This document shows positions 18,383-27,221 of a stretch of 64,000 nt of DNA, in pieces. The notes beneath the pieces were generated by a model. That model worked only from the letters and a program-made list of their open reading frames with translations. It ran no database searches and was not told where the DNA came from. Where the stretch lies: positions 71,838 through 135,837 of the forward strand of contig JAKVAY010000038.1 in NCBI GenBank assembly GCA_022447185.1. Direction: 5' to 3'. How positions within the stretch are numbered: the first letter of the stretch is position 1; every line of letters starts with the position of its first letter. The DNA comes from Fuerstiella sp. Its GTDB lineage: Bacteria > Planctomycetota > Planctomycetia > Planctomycetales > Planctomycetaceae. The position numbers and the translations under genes are program-made.

Positions 18383-19318
18383 CTAGGGCGTTTCAATCAC
18401 CTTGTCAATAATCGACGCGACCTTTTGGCGTTCCGGTTCGAAGAAGTGGTTGAACGGTTCGGCCATATGGTCGTTGCAGATGCCCCGCAGCGATGCGGCA
18501 CACTTGGTCGCCTTGATGAATCGGCTGGCGTATTTGCCAACGTCATAAATCGGCTGAAGGTTGTCGATTTGTGCCTGGAGAACGGCGACCCGATCGGTGT
18601 TACCCGCCTGTGCTGCAGTGAACATTGCAGTGAATAGTTTTGGAAAGATGTTGGCACCGCCATTCACGCCGCCGTCGCCGCCGCCCTGCACGGTTTCTGC
18701 CAACAGGTGTTCGGGGCCAACCAGAATTGTCCAGTCCGGGCGCAGTTCTTTAAGTGTCACCAGTTCACGAAAATAATCAGTGTCTCCGCTGCTGTCCTTG
18801 ACCCCCACAATTTGACTGTGACTCGACAGATCTCGCAGCGTTTCAATTTCAAAGGTGACTTTTGTGAGACTCGGAATGTTGTACAGCATCAGAGGTAAGG
18901 GGAGTTCTTCGACAATATGTTCGATATACTGTGCGAGTTCCGTCTGTCCGGCGGGAAAGTAGTAAGGTGTCGACAGGACGACAGCGACTGCACCGGCTTC
19001 TCTGGCGGCATGTGCCAGATTCACTGATTCCACGAATGACGTATCGGTGATTCCAACCATGATGGGAACCCGATCGCTGACAATCCGACTGGTCAGCTGG
19101 ATGAAATCCCGGCGCAGCCGGTAACTCAGACTGGGGGCTTCACCGGTGGTTCCCAGGATAAACACTCCGGCCACACCACCCTCAATGACGTGGTTGAGGA
19201 GTCGTTCGGTTCCGGCTTCGTCAATCGTATCGCGGCCAGTGAGTGGCGTGATCATTGGGGGAATCACGCCCTGCAGAGGTTGTGCGAACAGGGAGGTTGA
19301 TCTGGAGGACTCAGTCAT
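18383..19318 (-). CDS. Dihydrodipicolinate synthase/N-acetylneuraminate lyase family protein
   Basis: A 311-aa TIM-barrel class I aldolase of the DapA/NAL family. The text shows GVIPPMITPLTGRDTID, the family GGVAGVFILGTTGEAPSLS (substrate carboxylate loop), the Tyr in LPLMLYNIPSLT, and the Schiff-base lysine in IVGVKDSSGD. Members cleave or form C-C bonds with pyruvate. Whether this one is DapA itself, a lyase of sialic or other sugar acids, or a related enzyme cannot be decided from sequence alone. No lysine or sugar gene is adjacent. The GGGDGGVNGGANIFP region is typical of paralogues rather than canonical DapA. Confidence 0.88.
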   Translation of the reverse strand: MTESSRSTSLFAQPLQGVIPPMITPLTGRDTIDEAGTERLLNHVIEGGVAGVFILGTTGEAPSLSYRLRRDFIQLTSRIVSDRVPIMVGITDTSFVESVNLAHAAREAGAVAVVLSTPYYFPAGQTELAQYIEHIVEELPLPLMLYNIPSLTKVTFEIETLRDLSSHSQIVGVKDSSGDTDYFRELVTLKELRPDWTILVGPEHLLAETVQGGGDGGVNGGANIFPKLFTAMFTAAQAGNTDRVAVLQAQIDNLQPIYDVGKYASRFIKATKCAASLRGICNDHMAEPFNHFFEPERQKVASIIDKVIETP

Positions 19319-19750
19319 CGAGGATTCTTTTTACTTGTTGTGACCCAATCGTGACTGGATCACGAATTGCTGATAATAGTTACCAATTGCGAAATGATTC
19401 TTCGGTCTGTTCCACACCGAATTCAAAGGCGCTGACTACCGGTCAGGACACTGTTCATCCAAGGCGGCTTTTCGAACCGGCTTTCAACGGTCATGCGATG
19501 AATCGAACATAATGTGGCAGTGGGATCACCAACCTACGCAGGATGCCTGCTCTCAATCAACCTTGCATGATGACTATGAACCAAAAAGTCGTCATGGTAC
19601 CGGAATGTCTGTTTCAACAGTATTTCTGTACCGGTCTCTGGATTCAGAAGGTGCCAGGCCTGAATTCGACAGGCGAATCTGTGGCTTAGCGCTCTGAAAC
19701 AGCGTTGAACGCAATTGCGAGGGCTGCCAGACGGTCCTATTATTGGCCGC
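19319..19750. other. Divergent intergenic region with a 39-codon ORF of unclear status
   Basis: About 430 bases between two divergently oriented genes. A short open frame at 19570-19689 (plus) starts MTMNQKVVMVPECLFQQYF. I do not recognise it with certainty, and it lacks a good ribosome-binding site. It could be the remnant of a longer gene whose start resembles a conserved N-terminal VVMVP motif. Otherwise no feature is seen. Confidence 0.3.
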
Positions 19751-20599
19751 ATGTCAGAACCCGGTTCCTATCAGCATATCATCATCCATGGTGTCGGATT
19801 GATCGGTGGCTCCGTTGCTGCGGCAGTGAAACGTCGCTGGCCGGCGTGTCGCGTCACCGGAGTTGGTCGAAATCCTGAGCGGCTGCAGGCGGCTCAGGTT
19901 GCAGGGTTGCTGGACGATTGGTGTACAACACTTCGAGAAGCATCTGTAGATTCCCTCGCTATTGTTGTGGTCTGTCTGCCGGTCGATCACATTTCTGAAG
20001 CCGTGATCGAAGCCGCGGAAGTGACTCCGCCAGGAGTCCTCATCACCGATGCCGGCAGTGTGAAGCAATCGATTCAGACCGGAATTATGGTGTCAGCAGC
20101 AGCGTCTGCCCGATTCGTGGGTGCCCATCCGATCGCAGGAAGCGAAAAGAACGGATTCGAATATGCAGACCCGGAATTGTTTGCGGGCCGACCCTGTGTC
20201 GTGACAGAGTCAGATGCCGGCATCGAGTTTGAACAACGATGTCAGCATTTCTGGCAGAGTCTGGGAGCTAGTATTTCTGTCCTTGGTTGTGAGGAACACG
20301 ATCGAATCTTGGCACTCACGAGCCATTTACCTCACGTTATGGCTGCGGTCACCACAATGTGCGTATCTCCCGCTGAAATTTCTTTTGTCGGGACCGGTTT
20401 TCGGGATTCGACACGAGTGGCTTCGGGTGACGCCCAGTTGTGGCATCAGATTTTGTGCAGCAATCGGACGCAGCTGCTGAATGCAATCAGCAAGGCTGAA
20501 GCCGGGCTGAAGCAGCTTTCAGCCGCACTCAGGGATGGTGATCACGATACTGTCGTGGCGATCCTGGAACAGGCAGCTGAGCTTCGCCGGACGCTTTAA
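19751..20599 (+). CDS. tyrA: Prephenate dehydrogenase (TyrA family)
   Basis: A 282-aa NAD(P)-dependent dehydrogenase. The Rossmann motif is IIHGVGLIGGSVAAAVKRRW at about residues 8-28, with an interdomain VVVCLPVDHI and DAGSVKQSIQ, then the conserved FVGAHPIAGSEKNGFEYA and the substrate His region in ALTSHLPHVMAA, with the C-terminal FRDSTRVASGDAQLWHQI. It converts prephenate to 4-hydroxyphenylpyruvate on the tyrosine pathway; arogenate dehydrogenase activity cannot be ruled out. I took the ATG at 19751 since it leaves about 10 residues before the Rossmann strand; a TTG at 19715 is the alternative. No clear Shine-Dalgarno is present. Confidence 0.9.
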   Translation: MSEPGSYQHIIIHGVGLIGGSVAAAVKRRWPACRVTGVGRNPERLQAAQVAGLLDDWCTTLREASVDSLAIVVVCLPVDHISEAVIEAAEVTPPGVLITDAGSVKQSIQTGIMVSAAASARFVGAHPIAGSEKNGFEYADPELFAGRPCVVTESDAGIEFEQRCQHFWQSLGASISVLGCEEHDRILALTSHLPHVMAAVTTMCVSPAEISFVGTGFRDSTRVASGDAQLWHQILCSNRTQLLNAISKAEAGLKQLSAALRDGDHDTVVAILEQAAELRRTL

Positions 20600-20706
20600 C
20601 ACCTGTGACATTATATGCGCGTGGTGTACGGATGGCGGAGTGTGCTCAGCGGGCTCATCGGTACGCCGGGAAGCGTCAGTCTGAAAAGGGTTGTGGCCGT
20701 GCCGCA

Positions 20707-21105
20707 TCAGGTGTCTTCAACACGTGACTGAGACTTATCGGGCGACTGACTGGCACGACGTACTGTAAACCGTTTGAATCCGAATTCTGTGAGTGCATTT
20801 CTGAGCCGCGAATCGCGGACTTTAGCTGATTCTGCCAGTGAAAGGGAGACCGCTAATGATCCGGCAACAACGGCTGCAACACGGCAAACCGAAATTGGAA
20901 TCTCAAACGGTGTAAGATCGGCAAAGAATTCATCTATACTGCAGATCTCACCGAATTTACTTCCCTGAAACGTGAATTCAATACCGTGCAGATCAGCACT
21001 CCATTGGTAGTCGAACGGTCCCCATATTTGTCCACGGCTGACAATCCACCATTTGGTCTCGAACAGGACAATTTTGTTGCCAGGCGTATTCATTGATGTC
21101 GCCAT
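20707..21105 (-). CDS. Conserved hypothetical protein with a hydrophobic helix (132 aa)
   Basis: A small protein with KWWIVSRGQIWGPFDYQW near the N-terminus, DLHGIEFTFQGSKFGEIC, EEFF-type text (IDEFFADLTPFEIPISV) and a hydrophobic segment VCRVAAVVAGSLAVSLSLA. It may be a membrane-anchored or secreted small protein; no signal peptide is clear at the very start. The WG-PF motif loosely resembles GYF-like modules. It resembles unnamed proteins in planctomycetes but I know no function. The start is uncertain: ATG at 21105 or 21093, or TTG at 21114, without a good ribosome-binding site. It ends 107 bases after tyrA, convergent with it. Confidence 0.55.
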   Translation of the reverse strand: MATSMNTPGNKIVLFETKWWIVSRGQIWGPFDYQWSADLHGIEFTFQGSKFGEICSIDEFFADLTPFEIPISVCRVAAVVAGSLAVSLSLAESAKVRDSRLRNALTEFGFKRFTVRRASQSPDKSQSRVEDT

Positions 21106-21429
21106 TAATGCCAATCATCGTGTCAGATGTTTGTAATAGTCCGTCGTGCTGTCTCCAGCAGCGTACTGCGACATTTTTCACTTTCGGTGCCAGTCTTACA
21201 GCCTGCCGCAGGTATGTCGATGGCGGAATACGATGGCTCGCGATCATCAGACTCGTCACCGCCACACAAACACTGAAAAACGGAACGGCTGTTTTTTCCT
21301 GGTTGCTGCGGCAGGCACGCCTTGACAAGAGCTTCACACTGTGACTATCACACATCTCAGTTGAGGTTAATTCTGTCTCTCCTGTTCGCCCCGCTTACTC
21401 AAATCGTCAGGTAATGGACGAGGTCTGTC
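21106..21429. other. Divergent intergenic region, no gene recognised
   Basis: About 320 bases between the 132-aa gene (minus) and the Asp-rich gene (plus). An open frame on the minus strand overlaps the start of the 132-aa gene out of frame and shows no recognised family. Nothing else is seen. Confidence 0.35.
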
Positions 21430-21744
21430 ATGTTGTTGGCAATGACATTGGAATCTCCGGATCGTTTCTCTCTGGAACCGCTTTCCTCTGCTGGACTGCC
21501 TGTCCGGCATGTTGTGCGCCCGATCGCCGTATCAGACGACGATGAAGGTGATGACGACTTCGACGATGGTCTCGACGACGATCTGGACGACTTTGAAGAC
21601 GACTTTGAAGATGATGACGAGGAGGACGACGACTTTGACGACGATTTCGATGACGATTTTGATGACGACGGCGGGGGAGACGACGATGGAGGAAACGACG
21701 ATGACGACTTCGACGACGACTTTGACGACGATGATGATATCTGA
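21430..21744 (+). CDS. Extremely acidic Asp/Phe repeat protein (104 aa)
   Basis: The first 35 residues (MLLAMTLESPDRFSLEPL and on) are normal; from about residue 36 the protein is almost only Asp with periodic Phe, Leu and Gly (units such as DDDFDDDFDD). The net charge is strongly negative. It has a good Shine-Dalgarno (GAGG about 7 bases before the ATG), which supports a real gene. Such low-complexity acidic tails may bind cations or act as electrostatic linkers; the role is unknown. The DNA is a run of GACGAC-type codons, so the antisense strand shows Ser- and Arg-rich shadow frames, which should not be taken as genes. It precedes punA in the same direction by 106 bases. Confidence 0.7.
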   Translation: MLLAMTLESPDRFSLEPLSSAGLPVRHVVRPIAVSDDDEGDDDFDDGLDDDLDDFEDDFEDDDEEDDDFDDDFDDDFDDDGGGDDDGGNDDDDFDDDFDDDDDI

Positions 21745-21850
21745 ATCGTGGTGTCAACGATGCCAATGATCGATAAAGAACACAAACAGAAACGGGCGTC
21801 CTGATTGTCAGTGCGTCTGTTCTCGTTAAACGTCAAAGGACATTTCGGCT

Positions 21851-22684
21851 ATGCAGAGTTTGAGCACTCATGCGGCTGAAGCTGCGGCCGCGATTCGATC
21901 CCATTGGCCAGGTGCAACTCCGGACTGCGGTTTGATTCTGGGTACTGGACTCGGCAGCCTCGCGGAGCAAATCGATGTGGCTGTACGGATTCCGTACTCT
22001 GACATCCCCCACTTTCCACAATCGACTGCACCATCCCACGCAGGTCAACTGGTTTGCGGACACCTGCATGGCGTTCCGCTTGTGGCGATGGAAGGTCGTC
22101 TGCACTATTACGAAGGTTATTCATTGCTCGAAGTAACGTTTCCTGTACGTGTCATGAGAGCGCTGCAGGCGGAGACACTGATCGTCACGAGTGCTGTGGG
22201 AGGGATGAATCCTCAGTATGCTCTGGCAGACCTTGTGATACTGGAAGATCACATTAACCTCATCCCTGACAATCCACTGCGCGGAATCAACGATGATTCG
22301 CTGGGGCCTCGATTTCCGGACATGAGCGAACCGTATTCGCGTGAACTTCTTCAGCTGGCGAAAGCGACGGCACTGGAACTATCAATCAACGCCCACACGG
22401 GCGTATTAGTTGCTGTTTCAGGTCCCAATCTGGAAACTCGAGCTGAATACAGGATGATGCGAAACATGGGAGCAGACATTGTTGGTATGTCCACGGTGCC
22501 CGAGATTATCGTGGCACGTCATGCGGGGATGAAGACACTGGGCTTCTCGATCGTGACAGATATGTGCCTGCCGGATGCACTTGAACCTGTCGATATTGAA
22601 AAGATTCTTGCGGTTGCCGCTCAGGGTGGAGAGCGTCTGGAACGACTCCTGGTGCAATTGTTTCGCCGATTTGCAGAGTCATAA
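21851..22684 (+). CDS. punA: Purine nucleoside phosphorylase I (PNP/MTAP family)
   Basis: A 277-aa trimer-type purine nucleoside phosphorylase. Phosphate-binding [15 protein letters not shown] (about 27-41), [37 protein letters not shown], and the purine-site block [16 protein letters not shown] with [12 protein letters not shown] are all present. It splits purine ribonucleosides and deoxyribonucleosides with phosphate to the free base and ribose-1-phosphate in purine salvage. A Shine-Dalgarno AAAGGA lies about 10 bases before the ATG. A clear intrinsic terminator follows 47 bases after the stop. Confidence 0.95.
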   Translation: MQSLSTHAAEAAAAIRSHWPGATPDCGLILGTGLGSLAEQIDVAVRIPYSDIPHFPQSTAPSHAGQLVCGHLHGVPLVAMEGRLHYYEGYSLLEVTFPVRVMRALQAETLIVTSAVGGMNPQYALADLVILEDHINLIPDNPLRGINDDSLGPRFPDMSEPYSRELLQLAKATALELSINAHTGVLVAVSGPNLETRAEYRMMRNMGADIVGMSTVPEIIVARHAGMKTLGFSIVTDMCLPDALEPVDIEKILAVAAQGGERLERLLVQLFRRFAES

Positions 22685-22730
22685 CTAACGTTGTCGTTCG
22701 CAATGCGTTGGGCGCTTGAGGTGCAAACGT

Positions 22731-22781
22731 GATTTCTGCCGCTGCGCAGCCCCGGATTGGGGCAGAAATCGGAGCTTTTTT
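22731..22781 (+). terminator. Intrinsic terminator after punA
   Basis: A perfect 10-bp stem (22731-22740 with 22761-22770) encloses a loop that holds its own inverted repeat (22741-22750). The stem is followed 5 bases later by six T residues (22776-22781). It lies 47 bases after the punA stop and would also separate punA from the convergent DCC-family gene. Confidence 0.8.
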
Positions 22782-22987
22782 GCGGTGGAGAGAGAACTAA
22801 TTGGCAGGGCTATCGTGGTGATTGTTGTCTGCCATGGCAGCGGCTCCCGGTCCTGTTCCGGTGAGCCCAAGCAACTCACCACATGCTTTTACCTTTGCGG
22901 GTCTTCCTCAGTCTCGAAGAAATTGTTTCAGGGGCGTTCACATCGGGGTCACCCGCTCCTGGAACCAATTCGGCGCCTCAAAGGATG

Positions 22988-23431
22988 TTAATTCAGAAAC
23001 CTGGTGCGTTCTTCAGTGGTGGGGATACGACAGGCTTCCTGTTTACCGAAGATGCAATAGCGCGAGGCTGAGACACAGCGATATCCGAAATTTCGAACCG
23101 TTGGCGGTATTACTAACAGCAAAGTTGCGAACCGGCCCCAAGCTCCACCGAGATCCCGTATGACCTGCAGCACGGCTGTGGATCGGTAATACAGTTGTCC
23201 GTCCCGATAATAGGCCATTGTGTCGAGTTGCTTGCGCACGTCCGAAGGAAGTACTTCTGTCGCTGTAGTGCCCTGCAGAGGAGCGAATTTCAGCCTTCCT
23301 TTTGTGTCCCGCCTCAACAGAAAGTCGACAGTGTGATTGCAGAGTCCACAAACACCATCAAAGAACACAATTCGGTCCGCCGTCACCGGATCTTCGCTGG
23401 AGTCTGCAGTATTCGTTGCTTTTTCTGGCAT
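22988..23431 (-). CDS. DCC family thiol-disulfide oxidoreductase (DUF393/YuxK)
   Basis: A 147-aa DUF393 protein. The family signature FFDGVCGLCNHTVDFLLRRD contains the DCC-type CxxC motif (about residues 28-31). The rest of the domain follows: LKFAPLQG, MAYYRDGQLYYRSTAVL, and a C-terminal YRCVSASRYCIFGKQ. DUF393 proteins are thioredoxin-fold proteins thought to act in disulfide exchange, with no firm physiological substrate. It has no signal peptide, so it is cytoplasmic. No ribosome-binding site is obvious. It is convergent with punA and divergent from the big acyltransferase/synthetase gene. Confidence 0.88.
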   Translation of the reverse strand: MPEKATNTADSSEDPVTADRIVFFDGVCGLCNHTVDFLLRRDTKGRLKFAPLQGTTATEVLPSDVRKQLDTMAYYRDGQLYYRSTAVLQVIRDLGGAWGRFATLLLVIPPTVRNFGYRCVSASRYCIFGKQEACRIPTTEERTRFLN

Positions 23432-23575
23432 GACGAGAGCCTGACTGGTTGGGTGTTCGCCACTTCTTGAAATTGCGCAGCCGGATATCGATACGTGACT
23501 ATTGATTCCGACGCAGGAGAATCCTGCTGATCATTCCGTCAAAACACGGCCATTGTAACGCGTGTTTTAGGTCAC

Positions 23576-26500
23576 ATGTCTAATGACTGGTTGCACTCGG
23601 TCCCCGAGTTCACTCTGATTCACTCAGATTGCGGTTCGTATCTGAAAACTGCATTGCCTCATCTTTCGTTAGCTATGTCATCTGATTCCTGTTCTGAACG
23701 TTCCTCATCGGTCCAAAGCGGGCTGTGGTCGGCTTCATTTGTCAGTTACCTGACCATGAATCTGATGACGGTTATCAACGACAGCATGTTCCGCTGGCTG
23801 GTGGTGCCGATTGCCAAGTATCGGGCAACCCAGGATTTACCGGTGGAACAGGTTGCCGGTCGGGAATCGCTGATTCTCGGTCTCGGTCTTGGTTGTTTTA
23901 TTCTCCCATTCATGGTGTTCTCACCGTGGTCGGGCTGGCTTGCGGATCGGTTCAGCAAACGTCGGGTGACGATTGCTCTGAAGATTGCTGAATTGATCAT
24001 CATCATTGCAGGATTGGCCACCATCCGGTTTGGTAACCTGACCATTCTGTTCGTAATTCTGTTTCTAATGGGTACACAAAGTGCCCTGTTGACGACAACC
24101 AAGTTCGGAATTATTCCTGAACTGGTTCCGAGGAGCCAATTGTCGGCTGCGAATGGGATGGCTGGGCTGGTCACGCTGGTGGGAGTCATCGCCGGCACAG
24201 TGGCTGGAAACGGTCTCTACGGAATGTCTGACCCAAACGGCATATCGGGGCTGTGGTTGTCCGCGGCAGCCCTGCTGGGGGTGGCCGTGACTGGTCTGTT
24301 GGCCAGTTATCCGATCGATCGTGTCGCGGCCTGCAGCCCGTCGATGCCGTTTCCTGCTAATCTGATTCGTTACTCGATACGGGATCTGCGTCTGGTGATG
24401 GAGAATCGAGCCATTCGTCGTGTGACTCTGGGTATCGTGTTTTTCTGGTCACTGGCATCACTTTCTCAACTCACCATCGATACGTTTGTTAACAACGAAC
24501 TGGAAATGAAACAGAACGCTGTCGGACCGTTTCTGGCAGTTCTTTCGGTTGGTGTGGGACTCGGGAGCGTTCTGGCAGGATGGTGGTCAGGTGGACGAGT
24601 GGAACTCGGTATGGTGCCACTTGGATCACTGATGATGACCCTGGCCAGCGTTCTGGCCTTTTTCAGCAGCGGATCTCCGTATCTGTTTGGTGTTTCGCTG
24701 TTCATGATTGGACTGGGTGGTGGCCTGTTCAGCGTCCCGCTTAATGCGTTTATTCAGGAGCGCAGTCCACATGGTCAACTGGGCGCAATACTGGCGGCCG
24801 GAAATCAACTGATAGCCATCGGCATGATCTTCGTGGCCATGGTGTTTCCTTTTCTCAGAAATCAGCTGGGAATGGCCTCTAATCAAGTGTTCCTGCTTGC
24901 CGGACTATGGACGCTGCCGATCTTCATCTACGTTTGCTGGTTGATTCCCCAGGCCACAATTCGGTTTGTTGTATGGCTGTTCAGTCGAACCCTGTACCGT
25001 GTTCGAACGTATGGCGTTGAGAATATTCCGGAACACGGTCCTGCTTTACTTGTCGCCAATCATGTGACCTGGCTGGACGGGATTCTCATCCTCCTGGCAA
25101 GTTCCCGTCCGATCCGAATGATAGCATGGGCCGACTATGTTGAAGGCCCGTTAATGAGCAGACTGGCCGGTTTGTTCGGTATTATTCCAATCCGTACTTC
25201 GGAGGGGCCGCGAGCTCTGGTGAAATCGATCGACACAGCGCGCGAAGCACTAAGAAACGACGAATTGGTGTGCATTTTTGCTGAGGGCCAAATTACCCGC
25301 ACCGGGCAGTTGCTGAAGTTCGAACGCGGCATGCTGAAGGTCCTCAGGGGGACAGGAGCTGATGTGATTCCGGTGTATCTGGATGAGCTTTGGGGAAGTC
25401 TCTTCAGTTATCATGGTGGTCGTTTTTTTTGGAAAAAGCCTCGTCACTGGCCTTATCCTGTTTCGATCAGCTTTGGAAAATCAGTTCCGCATGTGAATGA
25501 TGTCCATGTCGTGCGACAGGCAGTGCTCGAACTGAGTGCTGAATCTTTTGCACGAAGAAAGGAACGTAGAATGATTCCTGCCAGCCGCTTTATTCGCCAG
25601 TGTCGTCTTGCATGGAGCCGCACCAAATGTGCCGACTCTTCCGGTGTGGACCTTACCGGGGGCCGTCTGTTGACAGGTACTCTGGCGTTTCACCGGCTCC
25701 TGACATCGTCGATTCTGATTCCTGACGTCCGGAATGTTGGAGTCCTGCTGCCGCCATCTGTGGGTGGGGTTCTGGCCAATTCATCGCTGAGTCTTGCCGG
25801 CAAAGTAACTGTGAACCTGAACTACACGCTCTCGGAAGACGTTGTCAATTATTGTATTCGAACGGCGGGAGTGAGGCAGGTCATCACCAGCAGACGTTTC
25901 ATGGAACAACGTCCATACGACCTGGAAGCTGAGTTGATCTTCATGGAAGACCTGCGTCCAAAAATTACAGGATTCGACAAAGCCAGAGCATTTGCAGCGG
26001 CTCGATTCATGCCTGTCGGAATACTGAGCAAACGACTTGGACTGCATCTCGCAGGCCCCGATGACCTGATGACGATCGTGTTTACATCGGGATCGACCGG
26101 AGAGCCCAAGGGCGTGATGTTGTCACACAACAACATCCTGTCGAATCTGGATTCAATGACCGGAATATTTAATCTGACAAGTGAGGATACGATCCTGGGT
26201 GTGCTGCCGTTTTTTCACTCGTTCGGTTTTACAGTTACTATGTGGCTGATGCTGTGTGCCGATCCGGCAGGGGTTTACCATTTTAATCCGCTGGATAGTC
26301 GAGAGGTCGCAAAACTCTGTGAAAAACACCGTGTCAGCATTCTTGCAGCGACGCCCACGTTCCTGAGAACGTACCTCAAGCGATGTACACCGGAGCAGAT
26401 GAAGTCTGTCAGTCTTGCCATTGTTGGAGCGGAAAAACTGCAGCCGGAACTGCGGAATGCCTGGAAGGAAAAATACGGGATTGAACCGACCGAAGGCTAC

Positions 26501-27172
26501 GGTGCAACCGAACTTTCACCGGTTGCCTCGTTCAATGTTCCGGACAGCCGAATCAGTGGAGGGCCGGGTGGTTCGAAAGGGCTGCGACACGGAACTGTTG
26601 GTCGTGTGACCCCAGGATCCGTTGCTGCTGTCTTCAGTCCTGATACCGGAAAGCAGCTTGGAGCCAACCAGGATGGATTGCTCAAAATCAAGGGGCCCAA
26701 CGTGATGCTGGGATATCTCGATCGGCCTGAATTGACAGCCGAAGTCATTCAGGACGGCTGGTACAACACGGGTGATATTGGTTGCATCGATGATGAAGGA
26801 TTCATTGAGATTACAGGCCGTCAGAGTCGGTTTTCCAAAATCGGCGGAGAAATGGTCCCACACATCAAAATCGAACACGAGCTGACTCGCATCCTCGACG
26901 AAGATGACAAAGACGAGCCGGAAGTCATTTGTGCCGTGACGGCAGTCCCTGATGCCCGGAAAGGCGAACGGCTTATCGTACTGCATCGGCCTATTGCCCG
27001 TCCCGTTTCAGAAGTCATTGATGAATTGAAACGGGCTGGACTTCCAAACCTCTGGATTCCTTCTGTCGAGAGTTTTCGCGAAGTTGAGGCGCTACCGCTG
27101 CTGGGAACGGGAAAGCTGGATCTTCATGCAATGAAACAGGTAGCGCTGCAGGCCTTTTGTCCCGATGACTAA
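23576..27172 (+). CDS. Three-domain MFS-acyltransferase-acyl-ACP synthetase (LplT-Aas type)
   Basis: A 1198-aa fusion. Residues about 45-470 are a 12-helix MFS transporter like lysophospholipid flippase LplT. Residues about 480-660 are a PlsC-type acyltransferase with the HxxxxD motif in ANHVTWLDG and the FAEGQITRTG glycerol-phosphate site. Residues about 690-1190 are an AMP-binding acyl-ACP/acyl-CoA synthetase with the P-loop FTSGSTGEPKG, GYGATELSPVASF and the TGDIGCIDDEGF motif. In Gram-negatives LplT and Aas together import 2-acyl-lysophospholipids and re-acylate them; here both are on one chain. The ATG at 23576 has AGG nearby; an ATG at 23672 (MSSDSCSERSS) would drop 32 residues. It is monocistronic. 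Confidence 0.9.
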   Translation: MSNDWLHSVPEFTLIHSDCGSYLKTALPHLSLAMSSDSCSERSSSVQSGLWSASFVSYLTMNLMTVINDSMFRWLVVPIAKYRATQDLPVEQVAGRESLILGLGLGCFILPFMVFSPWSGWLADRFSKRRVTIALKIAELIIIIAGLATIRFGNLTILFVILFLMGTQSALLTTTKFGIIPELVPRSQLSAANGMAGLVTLVGVIAGTVAGNGLYGMSDPNGISGLWLSAAALLGVAVTGLLASYPIDRVAACSPSMPFPANLIRYSIRDLRLVMENRAIRRVTLGIVFFWSLASLSQLTIDTFVNNELEMKQNAVGPFLAVLSVGVGLGSVLAGWWSGGRVELGMVPLGSLMMTLASVLAFFSSGSPYLFGVSLFMIGLGGGLFSVPLNAFIQERSPHGQLGAILAAGNQLIAIGMIFVAMVFPFLRNQLGMASNQVFLLAGLWTLPIFIYVCWLIPQATIRFVVWLFSRTLYRVRTYGVENIPEHGPALLVANHVTWLDGILILLASSRPIRMIAWADYVEGPLMSRLAGLFGIIPIRTSEGPRALVKSIDTAREALRNDELVCIFAEGQITRTGQLLKFERGMLKVLRGTGADVIPVYLDELWGSLFSYHGGRFFWKKPRHWPYPVSISFGKSVPHVNDVHVVRQAVLELSAESFARRKERRMIPASRFIRQCRLAWSRTKCADSSGVDLTGGRLLTGTLAFHRLLTSSILIPDVRNVGVLLPPSVGGVLANSSLSLAGKVTVNLNYTLSEDVVNYCIRTAGVRQVITSRRFMEQRPYDLEAELIFMEDLRPKITGFDKARAFAAARFMPVGILSKRLGLHLAGPDDLMTIVFTSGSTGEPKGVMLSHNNILSNLDSMTGIFNLTSEDTILGVLPFFHSFGFTVTMWLMLCADPAGVYHFNPLDSREVAKLCEKHRVSILAATPTFLRTYLKRCTPEQMKSVSLAIVGAEKLQPELRNAWKEKYGIEPTEGYGATELSPVASFNVPDSRISGGPGGSKGLRHGTVGRVTPGSVAAVFSPDTGKQLGANQDGLLKIKGPNVMLGYLDRPELTAEVIQDGWYNTGDIGCIDDEGFIEITGRQSRFSKIGGEMVPHIKIEHELTRILDEDDKDEPEVICAVTAVPDARKGERLIVLHRPIARPVSEVIDELKRAGLPNLWIPSVESFREVEALPLLGTGKLDLHAMKQVALQAFCPDD

Positions 27173-27221
27173 ACCTCTCTGAGGTCGTCGTGATCATGAG
27201 GGCTCGATCGACTCAGTCAGA

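Noticed and set aside
20993-21355. 120-aa minus-strand ORF with a hydrophobic N-terminal stretch
   Set aside because: Overlaps the 132-aa gene out of frame and has no recognised family; possible but not supported.
21399-21836. 145-aa Ser-rich minus-strand ORF
   Set aside because: Antisense shadow of the Asp codon runs; no ribosome-binding site.
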